Source: Burhinus oedicnemus (Eukaryota; Chordata; Aves; Charadriiformes; Burhinidae). Taken from it: a DNA stretch of 64,000 nucleotides. Below the pieces are notes generated by a model that was given only the letters and a program-made list of their open reading frames with translations, did not search any database and was not told where the DNA came from. The DNA lies in NCBI GenBank assembly GCA_008921705.1, contig VFFE01006615.1, forward strand, positions 98,126-162,125, given 5' to 3'. The first letter of the stretch is position 1. Each line of letters opens with the position of its first letter. The position numbers were made by a program, and so were the translations under genes. Below, piece by piece: positions 11,030-22,225 of the stretch.

Positions 11030-12635
11030 GCTTCTTTTGTTAAGAATCGTGTTCTTTTGTTTATTTTTGAATCTAGCTTCCAGTCATTTTGTTTATTCAC
11101 CTGGTTCTAGCAGAAGAGATGGTGAACAGTTTACCCTCCTCCAACTTCCCTAAGGTCTTACGATCCTACAGCAGTAAAAAGAGGGACACACGTCTCTCAT
11201 GGAAAAGACTAGAGAGTTGAGATGTATGCAACTGAAGAGCGAGGTTAAAGGTTGTCATATGTAATACAAAGAATGGTTCAGGCAGGCTGTACCATACATA
11301 TATCATGCAATACCTGCTACAAGGAGGACATTTGGAGTTGTTACAATATTCAAGGGGTACTTAGCAGAGTGAGACTTCTGTTCTTACTGCCTGCTTCCCG
11401 TAGCCTTCAAAAAACCCAAACTATTTCTCCCTCCCATAAAGGAAAAAATAAAGAACATGTGCCCTATGCCCTACCTTGCTGGACTCCAAACTCCCTGCAA
11501 TATGAGTGTTTCCACACTTCAGTAGCAGCACCTTTGATGTTCACTTTCTAATACTGGATAAAAGATTATACGAAGACTTTGCCTTTCAGATTCTTTTTGC
11601 TGTATATTATAAATTTGCCTGCTCTGCAGAAGAGCAGAACAAGGACTTTGTTCTTTTATTCTAACTGCGAGACAATGTCAATAGATAAGTGTGTGTTAAA
11701 ACTTCAAGATCATATTATTTAGATTTAATTCAATTAAACTTTTTTGTGCTTTTGTTGGCAGTTTTCTATTAAGGTCACTCAGTCGAACTCATACTTAAAA
11801 AGAAATAGCTGCATAGAGTCTTGCTACTTTAATATATAGAAGTGCTTCAATTGCCAAAGTCCAAGGTGAGTCAAAGGAAATGACTGCTCAGGTAGACAGG
11901 AGGACATGCCAGCAACCAGCTGAACTCAGCCAAGTCATTACTGCCAATGCCAAACAAAGATTCTTTTGACAGTCGATTGTTTTATCTATATCTTGTCTTT
12001 ATAGGTGCCCTGGCCATAGGCGGAGAAGGGTGAAACTACACTGAGTTCAAGAAATCTCAGCAGCATAGCAAGGTCTCAAGAGCACTGAGTATTTTCCCAG
12101 AGATGAAATTTATCCTGGGTTTTTTAAGAACAGCAAATAAGTTTTGGAATCAATGTAAAAACCATCATAAAACGCTACGGGAAGAAAGTTGCCTTACATG
12201 TCCCAAGAACATCTTACACAGCTTCTGACACTACCCACCTCAGAGCCTGCCTTGACATCAGATCTGAGCAAGGCTAACGAGTTTTGTGTTTTGGATGTGA
12301 TCTATCACCTGGAAGACACCACCCGGTCAAGAGAAACAAGCACGATGAGGATATAAGGTGTGACTGAGGCATAAACAGACTTTTTAAATGAACTGCAACC
12401 ACCTAGGAGCCCAGCCTCCGTCTTCTAGACAAAAGAAAATAAACAGGCAAAAGCTGTTTGTGCATTCATCTCCATCTGAACCTACACAGGCATTGTGGAA
12501 GATGATACTGTCAAGAGCAAACGTCCCAGGCCTATTGGAGTAATTTCTACTACATTACAAAGCACAAGAACTTTCATGCTATTCACTTACCCAGTGAGAA
12601 CCACAGCACACTGGTGAACCTGAAATTTAGATGGT

Positions 12636-12704
12636 GTACATTATTATAGATACATTATTATAGATAATGTACATTATTACAGATAGTACATTATTATAGA
12701 TAGT
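12636..12704 (+). repeat. Short AT-rich tandem repeat, ~17-bp unit
   Basis: About four imperfect units built on TACATTATTATAGATA, varying by a few bases and by 1-3 bp of spacer. The unit ATAATGTACATTAT inside it is itself palindromic. Confidence 0.85.
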
Positions 12705-14952
12705 GGGTCCATGCACAGGGGCTTAAAAAATCACTGAGGTAAAGAATACGTTGACTACGACAGGGAAAACATTTCACTACAACGTTAGCGAAAGGAGGAG
12801 TTGCTGGCTGCTAGCCCAGGTGTATTAACACTATTGCCAAGTGCTGACCTGTTTGGAACAAAGACTTTTGAGTCTGCCACAAAATGCAGTTAATTGGATG
12901 GAAAGTTCTGCATCGATTTCAGAGGGACCTGCATCAGGACTCTCAATGTGAAGGAGGGGTCACTTCTGAAGTGACCTATCAGGGTCAAAGCAATGTCATA
13001 CTCAGACTTTGCTCTCATTTGCTTCCGATCTGAAACTGGAGCAAGCAATAAATATCTCCAAATGTTAGTGAAAGTCTTCACTTAAGTGAATTTAGGAAGT
13101 TTGTGCCAATAGACATTTGCAGTGGTTTGCCTTACGTCTCTGCAAAAGTATTTCCCGTTTACCTGTGAATATTTCTATTCCTGAAAAGCTTGTCTGTAGG
13201 GATGTGAAAATGATGATGTCTAGAAGTGTGCCAAAGACCAAACTTTACAGACTTTGAAGTCCAGAGTCTGGGATGTTTCAGCCATCTCCAGACCCTACTT
13301 TCATAGTCTCAAAATGCTACTGCTTTTTTTTCTGATTTTTTTTGAAAAGAAGACATTCTGTGATCTAAATGGAAAGCAGAAAAAATATTACCTAACCAGT
13401 AGCCAACTGTGGATAGGCAAAACCCATGAATAAACACACAGTCTGGGCTGGGTTTGCTGGCAAGGGATGCGATGCAGGTAACACTGAGATCTCAGTATGT
13501 CAAAGCCCTTTCAGTGCATACTGTCATCGTGCACCTTCAAACTCCATTTGAGTCTTGCTTAGTCTCGACGAATTTAAAAACAATCGGAGAAGGTGTTAGA
13601 ATTGATGAAGAGATGCTGTTGGTACTGGAAAGAGATAATTCAATATGGGTAAGAATAGGCAAATGCCATTGCCTGATGAGTGGCAATTGTGTTCAGTCGT
13701 GTGCAGGATACACTCTGAGAAACCTGTTTGTCAACATCGGTGCAGTGTGCTTTTTCTCAAAACATGTGCTGCTTTGGTGAATGAATAGTGCTAAACGCAG
13801 GATCGCCATGCAATCTCCTTCTTTAAAGGGAAGTATGGGAGGAGAAAAAGAACGTAACGGAGACTAAAAGACTTCCCCCAAAAAACTGCTGTGGACAACA
13901 CTGACTTATACAGAATCAGATCAGGTAAATATCAAGGAACACATGCAGGGCAAGAAACTGTGTCATAAAATAGCACTAGAAAAAGGAAAAAGTAAGACAG
14001 ATGGCTTTATGGTCCTCTTGGATCTGGAATGTGTGAAGTAGAAGTTCTTGTTTCTACCAGAGTACGTTAGCAGCATTTTGTAGATCTCTAATTTATTTGT
14101 CTATGAAGTGATTACTTGACACTCTTTTGCCCTTATGACCAGACTAGTACAATCTTAGAATGTTTGGATGGTCCATCACCATATTACGTATTACACCATT
14201 AACTCCTGGAGCTTACATGGATCTTCTGTAGATTGTGGACATCATCAGCCTAATTTGTGTGTGTGTGCATGGTGTAGAGATTGAATGCTATGAGAAATGA
14301 GCAGCTTTAAATTTCTGTGTTTTGTGATCAAGATCTATATTGGCTCTGCTTGCCAGTTTAGCAACTTGAATGCCCCTACCCATCAATGTTAAAAGAATAA
14401 TTGTTATAGTAGAAGGGCATTCTGTTTTACATTTCCAAGTTCATCTGTGATATGCTGTTAGCCACAGATTGAAGTATAAGATGCAATTACTCTGGAACCA
14501 GGGAAAGATAATAGGATGGCTGTACCTGACCTGACTTTGAAGTGTGGTTAAAAACAGTTAAGGACAAGAAAAAAACGTGGTTCCCTGATGCCTGTTTCAG
14601 GGGTAAAAAATACCTGAAGTAAAAAAAATCACAGAGTATAACAGAATAATATTCTCTTATTAGCAGAAGTTATTCAAGGATTTGATGGAAATATGCAACA
14701 GGGATGTGAACTGTAAGATCAAGTGATAGATCCAGGGCACCACAATTTAAAATTCCATTGTGAGCCTCTCAAAATGCTGTTTTTTCTTACATGCGCTGAA
14801 CACACTTGAAATCTAAGGGTGGAAAAAGCACTCACTCCTATTACAAAAGAATCCTCAGTAATTGATTCACTATGCTAAAACTTCCCCAAAATCAACCTAC
14901 ATTCTTCTTTCAGTCTCTGCTGCTCAAATCTAGTCACAGAAATGTGAAGAAT

Positions 14953-15147
14953 TCACTGCTTATGACCATTCTCAACAGAAGATACACCTGAGCTTCTCTT
15001 TCTGGTTGGTTTGGTTTGTTTGTCCATTTGTTCTTGGTGTATGGCTTCAACTATTTTGTCATCTCCTTCTTCGATAAGTTCCAGTTTATGCTCAATGGGA
15101 TTGTCTTCTGGCATTTTACCGGATGGCCCTGCCTTTGTGACTGGCAT
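14953..15147 (-). CDS. Candidate small ORF or terminal coding exon, unrecognised
   Basis: A minus-strand open frame of 64 codons ending in TGA at 14953-14955. The predicted peptide is strongly charged and low in hydrophobic clusters. It has an acidic stretch (ELIEEGDDKIVEAI, residues ~23-36) and a basic, serine-rich tail (TRKRSSG). That composition looks more like real protein than the chance frames nearby. A CAG at 15141-15143 (read on the minus strand), preceded by TTTTAATTTCTGAATGC, could be a 3' splice site, which would make this a last exon. Otherwise the ATG at 15147 would start a microprotein. I see no polyadenylation signal close downstream and recognise no family. It could still be chance or a decayed retrocopy. 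Confidence 0.3.
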   Translation of the reverse strand: MPVTKAGPSGKMPEDNPIEHKLELIEEGDDKIVEAIHQEQMDKQTKPTRKRSSGVSSVENGHKQ

Positions 15148-15569
15148 TCAGAAATTAAAAGCTAGTTATTTCATTTCCAAATTTCAAAGAGCAGAAATCA
15201 CCTTGATGCAGGAAGCTGGTATTTTTGCACATCAGTGTATTGGCAAGGTTTTTATTCGTGTGGTGGATCTTCCGTTACTTTCATATCCATTGAGCACACC
15301 ATGAACATTGGACCTCCCGTGACAGAATTTCTGTAAAATTCCATCATACAGGAAGTTAGTGAGTGCCCCCAGCTCTCCTCCACGGGGAAAACAAAACCAG
15401 AAAGTATAATCACTCTCAAACCAAAGTAAGATTTGCCATACTGAAACAGACGTGTGGTCTTCATGTCCCTGAATTAGAATGATTCCAGCAGAGAGAAGGA
15501 TACAGCATGTATTCTTGTAGAGCAACACAGAAAACAATCTTTTTTCAATGTAACGTCTTACCTTCATTT

Positions 15570-15675
15570 TTGCTACACTGGGAAGATGGTGTGACTTGCC
15601 AAAGGTCATGCATGCCAGAGACCTAGAGGGAAAACCTACATCCCAGTGGGGTGATCTAGCCACTAGATCATACCT
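15570..15675 (-). repeat. MIR-like ancient SINE fragment
   Basis: On the + strand GTGACTTGCCAAAGGTCATG (15591-15610), then CCTACATCCCAGTGG and CTAGCCACTAGATCATACC, follow the order of the reverse complement of the MIR core (the aa-CTTGCCCAAGGTCAC block, then the tRNA-like part). Diverged; similar elements are known in amniotes. Confidence 0.5.
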
Positions 15676-15968
15676 TTGGGTACCCTTGTTTGTTCTCTGT
15701 TTTTTTCCAGGAATCTCAGATTTGGAGAAAAACAAATAGTTCCCTTGCTGAGGAAGCCCAGCCATGGAAAAAGGCATACTAGAGTCCATACCCTAGAGGC
15801 AGTAGGTATATGGATAAGGCCACATCATTTGTTTGGGGAACAGTGACCACTCCCTGGAGAGCTTCATAAAGCATAGCTGCCGCCTACAGCACAAGTCGCT
15901 GTTGGGCTGGCAGCCACAGCATCTGAACAGATATCTGCAGTAGCTCCTGTGGACCTCCAAACTCAACA

Positions 15969-16128
15969 GAATCATAAAATCATAGAATCATAGAATGGTT
16001 AGAGTTGGAAGGGACCTTAAAGATCATCTAGTTCCAACCCCCCTGCCATGGGCAGGGACATCTCCCACTAGACCAGGTTGCTCAAAGCCCCATCCAACCC
16101 GGCCTTGAACACTTCCAGGGATGAAGCC
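15969..16128 (-). mobile_element. CR1 LINE 3' end, antisense
   Basis: It begins with AATCATA-type octamer repeats (the CR1 3' end read backwards). It continues with AGTTGGAAGGGACCTTAAAG, CCCCCCTGCCATGGGCAGG and GGTTGCTCAAAGCCCCATCC, and breaks off at about 16128 in the last codons of ORF2. About 160 bp, strongly 5'-truncated. Good match to the subfamily also seen at 26953 and 42170. Confidence 0.92.
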
Positions 16129-16217
16129 ACTGCTTTGCAAAAAAGCAAGTTCTACCCAGCAGTAGACCAACCATATCGTTATAATTTTGCATTCATTGGC
16201 CTCTGCTGCATTTTTTC

Positions 16218-16289
16218 CATCTCATCTCATCTCATCTCATCTCATCTCATCTCATCTCATCTCATCTCATCTCATCTCATCTCATCTCA
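16218..16289 (+). repeat. (CTCAT)n pentanucleotide microsatellite
   Basis: About 14 uninterrupted copies of CTCAT. The run sits ~90 bp from the truncated end of the CR1. The + strand frame through it reads ISSHL repeats, an artefact of the repeat. Confidence 0.97.
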
Positions 16290-17060
16290 AATTTATGAAA
16301 GAAAAATAGTCTGGCATGTCACTCAGGGAAGGTTGTTGACCCTTGTGTCAGACCATGCTGCTTTGCACATGCTGTACACACCAGAACATTTGAATGGCAG
16401 CTAGCTGAGGGAAGCATATTACTGTTCACAGTGAGCGATGTACGTCTAATACAGAAACAGAATCCAAAACCAATATAGGCAGGCTGAGCCTTCCCAGCCC
16501 TGTCTTGTGGCTTTGCAAATCTTTGATTGGGAAAATAAAATATCTGAGTGGTTTAGTTTAATATTTACCAAATAAAAGCAAGATGAGATCGTGCTGCTCA
16601 GTTGGCGGAGCAAGGACTCGGTGACAGAACAGAAAAAATCCCTGAGGTGAGACTCCCTTCAATTGCACTTGCAAGTCAAATCATGTATATGTATTTTCAC
16701 ACTGTTATCATGTTTAAAGCCAGTGCCGTAGATCTCACTTCTTATAATTGCTCTGCAATAAAGCAAGAGCACAAGCCCATCTATCAATTGTTTCCTTTGT
16801 CAGTTGAAATATTTCCAACGTCTCTCACTTCCCTCAGTTTCTTCAAGCAATCATGTGAATTTAGAGGATTTGATTGCAACTTGGAGACTATTTTGTAAGA
16901 CCAGAAGCTATAAAGCAAACCTTATCAGCCTTGGTAGATACACTACAAACCTTATTATGCTTTTTTCTGCCTTCAAGGGTAGGCAGACGAGAATGGTTTG
17001 GCTGGGAAGAAGAGAAGTGAGAGAAAGAAAGATGCAGAAGGTCAGTTAAGACATGATTAT
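16290..17060. other. No gene or repeat seen
   Basis: Ordinary AT-rich DNA. Short open frames of 98 and 81 codons overlap each other in different frames and look like chance. Confidence 0.5.
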
Positions 17061-17095
17061 AGAGTTATTTAGGTTGAAAAACATCCTTAAGATGA
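17061..17095 (-). mobile_element. Tiny CR1 3'-end fragment, antisense
   Basis: AGAGTTATTTAGGTTGAAAA followed by ACATCCTTAAGAT resembles the terminal ~35 bp of a CR1 read backwards. It lies immediately before a second, longer antisense CR1, so one has landed at the edge of the other. Confidence 0.5.
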
Positions 17096-17345
17096 CAGAA
17101 TCATAGAATCACACAGAATGGTAGGGGTTGGAAGGAACCTTCAGAGACCACCTAGTCCAAGCCCCCTGCCAAAGCAGGGTCACCTAGAGCAGCTTGCACA
17201 GGAACGCATCCAGGTCGGTTTTGAGTATCTCCAGAGAAGGAGACTCCACCACTTCTCTGGGCAGCCTGTTCCAGTGCTCTGTCACCCTCAAAGTAAAGTT
17301 TTTCCTTATGTTCAGATGGAGTTTGGAGTCCAATTATTACAACCT
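17096..17345 (-). mobile_element. CR1 LINE 3' end, antisense
   Basis: It opens with TCATAGAATCACACAGAATG, then GTTGGAAGGAACCTTCAGAG and CTAGTCCAAGCCCCCTGCCA. A region follows that encodes, on the minus strand, the end of CR1 ORF2 around the PEWLPREV-like segment (CTTCTCTGGGCAGCCTGTTC on +). This is a different subfamily from the 15969 copy, with a longer 3' UTR. It is truncated near 17345. Confidence 0.88.
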
Positions 17346-20300
17346 GTAAAGATTCACAGACTGCAAGAAGCTGCTCATCATGAAAACGCAAACGACTCAC
17401 TCTGCCTGATCGGAAAGAAGAGCAAAAAAAAAGTCAGAGTTGCCAGAGTTGACAGGAGAAGTGTTTAAGCAGATGATCACATCACACAACCAGTTTAAAG
17501 TAGGGACTGTGATTTTTATATTAACTCATCTTCATGTGAGAAAGAGAGATATTTTGATGGGGAAAGCAGAAGATGTTGGTTGAAGAAGGGAAGGGGATGT
17601 AGTGTTAGTTCTGTTACTATGGAAAGGAAGGGATGTAGCAAATCTTTTTCTTGACATATGATGTTGAGCATACCTGAGGGACACCCCACAGTCACAACGG
17701 TCAAAGACTAAATTTCTCAGAAAAGGTATGTCAAAACTTATTTGTCATGTGGGTATTTGCTTTCAAACACGAACATACCTGCTGCGGGAAGGATGGGACT
17801 TTGAAGGCATCTGTCCGAAAGGTCACTTTCTTATGCAAATGGGAAAGGTTCTCCAGAGGCCGCTCTAGGATGGTAAAGCAGGCAAAATGATTATTATCCA
17901 AATTTCAATTGGGAATTAATGTCTGAATGTCGTTGCTGCCACACTTTCTTGAGGTAGAAAAATCATTCAGGCAAAGCGTACCACTTTGCGGAAGGGCAAC
18001 CACAAAACCTGGTCACCGTGCAAGTCTCTTTGGGGTGTTGCTGAGACCTCTACCTCCAGGTGCTTTTCACCATTAGGGAATACAAATGGGACTATCACGT
18101 TCATATATTCAGATCAAATGGTAAGAGTTACAAATCTCCACCCTTCAGACCTGATTCCTTTTGGCCTTTGAGATTTTGATTCCTATGGCCAACTGAAATA
18201 CCTACAAGGATTTTTGTACCTTTCTCTTAACTGAGTCAGAATGACAGCTGTCAAGAATTATTCAATTACAGTGCGACCATTTACCTGTTCCTGCTCTGCA
18301 ATATTAAAAGAAAAAAAAAAATAAGGTGAAGGAAGGTGATGAATGAAAGGAGAAGAAATAAAAGACCTCAGTCACAGGGAAGAAAGCAAACAATTCCCCT
18401 TATAATAAAACCCAGGGGTTTTTATTTTGTTTTGAGTTCGGTTTTTTTTTTTTTGGCGCGAGAGAGACCGTTGTTATTGGGATTGCATTTAGTTGGAATG
18501 GACCAATCCTGATCATAAAATAATGTCTTCATCTCAAAGAGACTGCAAATCAGCATATAAATCAGGGAGAGTTTGGCACCTCATTTCCTCATGTGTTTCT
18601 TAAATCTTTCCCTAGTAGGAGGTGAGTTCAGCCGCTGTACCCCTGTGATATTGCTTGGCCGCTGGGCACCAGGACGTGAAGACTCCTGGTGGAGGGACCC
18701 ACCAGTCTTGGTGGCATTTGAAGCTCTCGGATACTCCCACAAGCATCTGATTTTAGTCTTATGAGCTACCAATAACCCATCCAACTGAGAGAGGAGGGTT
18801 GTGGATGTCCCCTCTATACGGAGGACAGATTCTTTCCTCAGTCCACAAATGGATTGGGTTAGGTTACCCTCCCTGGCTGGGTTCTTCTAGGCAGCTTCAC
18901 GTTCAGTCCTTGGTTTCAGCAGAATTCACATGGTAAATCCAGAGCCACATTTTATTTCTTTTTTGTCAGAAAGATGCATTAGGTATTACAGCAGGCCTGG
19001 TCTTTCATTTCTTTCCGAGAAACTCTGCAGGACTATTTTGGGCAGCCTAAGTGGAGCAGACAGCTTCATAAACTCATTCATGATTGACCTGGCACTGAGC
19101 GAGCTTCTCAGGAGACGTAGTTTACTGGAATCAATACTTCCTGGTAGACTGCTGAGCTCTTCTCAAAATGGTTGAAACTCCTTTAGTATTGCCCATTTAG
19201 AGGCCTGGATGAGATAAGGAGAGTCTTTTGATGCTTTTGTGTATTCCCCAATTAAAACCACACACCAAGTAAGCGTACTGACCTCTGTTTTTTTCCTGGC
19301 CGTGTTTCAAATAGGGCATCACCTCCTTGCAGGTCGCCCTAGGGACAAGCACCCATGTTGTGATTTCACTGGTCTAGGCTCCTGGTATTGCATTCTGTGT
19401 GGTGAGAGGAGGCAACAGCAAAACTGGACAACCTCCATATCCATTTTGCTAACTGATTAGCTCAAGATGCAATCTCCCCTTTTTTTTTTCCAAAAATGTA
19501 GTCTCTTCACTGGTTTATTCCCATACTCTACTGCCAGTTTCCACAGCCTCTTGGGACATCTCTCTATGCAAATCTCAGCTCAGAGAGGTCAACATTAATT
19601 GGCTTATTTTTCAGTTGTTTTTTTTTCCTTCTGTTCTGGTTCCAGGGTCGATACGCATCTTGTTTTTCAGGTCCTCCATATTCCAAGAATGGCCCATGGA
19701 AGATGCATACCAAATTGTTCCAATTCACCCTCTACTTTTTCCTTGCTCTTGGATGTGGTTACAAACAAAACATCATCTTCCAAACAGAAGATGAATTTTA
19801 AGAACGGGATTGGAATTTCATGCAACCAGTCAAACATATCTTTTGAATGTATCGAACAGCTGCCAACCCCATCCTGGAATCACAGGGTGCGTTAACTCCC
19901 TGTTGTGTCCACTCATGCTAATGGAGATGATCAGGTGTATCTTTGTGTCTTAGTCTTCACAGATCCTTTGAGGTTATCTGCCCAAACGCTATCAAGATAT
20001 CTCTGAGTGATCTGATTGCATCCAGACATTGAAAGTAGGACACAGAACCTGCTTATAATTACTGATGTCATCAAGGCATGGCACTTGGCCAGTCTGTCCA
20101 GTGCAGAATATCCTGGCAAAAATGCCTGCAGGAGGTGGACTGAGTCTTTTCTCCTCAGTCCTGCAGGCAGTAGGTTTGGAGGGAGTACTGTGGGGGACTG
20201 GAGCGGGGACTTTTTTTTCATGTTGTTCTGACTTAATTCTAGTCTTTACTTGGTATCATGTGGAGGATAAGGGTAGAAAGACACGCTGACCAAAACCTAC

Positions 20301-22135
20301 AACTTCTAAGCTGTGCTCTGTATCCCTTCTGCCTACCATGATTTTCTCAGGCTGTGACTGAATTTACATCCACAAATTTGGCGTTTATAACTATATGCGA
20401 CAACATGAATAAATTGTCCTAGAACCAATTTTCTACCTTCTGGTAGGTTCTGACAATATCTTTGTAAAGCCCCAGAGAAGGTGTGTGGTTATGTAGAGCC
20501 CTTAAATACCATTGCATAATGTTGATAACATTTTCTGTAGACCTGCTCCTTAGCCTTATCGGTATGAATTACAGATGTATTTGAATGACTGACCCGCCCA
20601 GACAGAGATACGCACAGAGATACACATAACCAGAGCATCTCCCTGTCTTTCCCGGGACCTCATTACAGGTCATGGACATTTTATTGTGTAGGTAACTGGC
20701 AGCAGTCAGGAAATATGACCACACTATCTGATTTCCCAGACATTTAGTTCAGCTGCCTGCAGATTTTAAGGCTAGATGGAGTAACAAGCCAGTTCTTTTA
20801 GACCTCCTTTGAGACCCATGAAGAAATAGAGTCCTGGAAAGCAGTAGGCCTCAAATTTTTACCCAGGGACCTCTCAATCTTGACCAAGGAATTGCTTGGA
20901 GGATGTCCATACCAAACTCAGCTCCAGAGGTTTTTGAGCTATGAAAGTAGATCATCCGCAAAGCTGTGCACTTTCTCAGCCACTGTCAGTCAACTTCCAA
21001 TTATAATTCACTGCATGTTCCCAATAAACAAAATGTTCTTGTTGCGAATTAACAATATTGGGCCCAATCTATGTCAAGATAAACATCAGGAGCGTGAAAA
21101 ATCCAAAGCATCTGGCATGTTTCAGCAGGTTACTGGGCTGCCCAGGCTCTCTGTCTCTCTTTTCCTCTTTGGCTTTTTTTTGCATTCGGAGAATATAAAT
21201 AATTGGGTAGAAACAGAACATAGTGTGCCACCGTTCAGTCAATTAAAGAGGTTATGTGCTCAGAGAGTTGAAGCGAGTGGGATAGGTTTGCTCGAAACCA
21301 CAAATTTGAAATCACTGGGCTTTAAGCAGTTAAACAGCAAGTTTCAAATAGAGTTGGGTCTCACCCCGGAAAAATGAGTAACTTGTGTCGCTTGCATACC
21401 CTTCAAATTTGGAGTGGTAATGTAGATTGTCAGAGACCTTTTTTCCTCCCAAAGAAATGTTTGCCAGTTTAACAGATTTTGAGAGTCAACAGAGCCACTG
21501 GAATCACCTAATTTGTTGGACCCACCCTTCCTCCACCGATGGCTAGTGACAAACTCCCAAACATTGATGACAAACTCCCATCACTTTTTCTTAGGGGTCT
21601 AAACATCTGTATTTCTTCTATTCACAGGCTGTCTAGTGCTCACAAGTTTTATGGGCAATATTTTACCCAAGAGTCACAACTTCGGAATGACTGCTTTCAG
21701 CTGACAGCCTGCATCATGGAGGTTCAGTTATTCCTCCAGCAAATCCACAATGCCATCAAATAAAAACTTCATCAAAGGCTTTCAGACAAAGTGACGTCAT
21801 CTCTGGCTTAGCAAGTACATAGAGGGCAGATTGCTGGAGGCTGGGAGAGTATAGTGGTGAAGCATCAGCTTCAGGGGACAACACACTGGAGTAGACAGAG
21901 CTTTTGGTCTTCCCTGGAGCATCTGTTCTTATGTTCATCTGTAACATCACTCTGAGATACAGCAAGTATTTTCCTGCTGAAACACATTTATTTCATAAGT
22001 ACTTCCTTCTGCTTGCAATGAAGTCAAAATCGCCACCTTTTCTTGCAGGCATCTCCAGCAACCCAAAATCGAAAGCTCAGTCTCTGAATTTGGAATTCAT
22101 CAAAAACATTTTTCCTGGAGATGTCAGTGTGCACA

Positions 22136-22225
22136 AAAAAACCAACCAAACAAACAAAAAAACCCCCAAAACCCCAAAAAACAACCCCCACACCACCACC
22201 AAAAAAAAAGAAGAAAAAGAAAGAG
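22136..22225 (-). repeat. A/C-rich low-complexity tract, G-tracts on minus strand
   Basis: Runs of A separated by C5 (22163-22167), C4 (22172-22175) and C5 (22185-22189), followed by CACCACCACC and then A/G. The minus strand therefore carries G5, G4 and G5 tracts plus GGTGGTGGTG, a G-quadruplex-capable pattern. Confidence 0.8.

Larger units (their letters stand above)
11030..15968. other. No confirmed gene; non-repeat DNA
   Basis: Mostly unremarkable AT-rich sequence. Separate entries cover an AT-rich tandem repeat (12636-12704), a candidate minus-strand exon (14953-15147) and a MIR-like fragment (15570-15675). Other open frames, the longest being 185 codons on the minus strand at 15232-15789, cross the MIR-like repeat and have no recognisable domain. 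Confidence 0.5.

Noticed and set aside
16078..16404. Frame with ISSHL repeats
   Set aside because: Entirely the translation of the CTCAT microsatellite joined to antisense CR1.
18430..18490. T-run followed by GGCGCGAGAGAGACC as a possible LTR/PBS junction
   Set aside because: No LTR upstream and no match to a tRNA 3' end.
20880..21377. 165-codon + strand open frame
   Set aside because: Irregular composition, no motif recognised, no supporting context.
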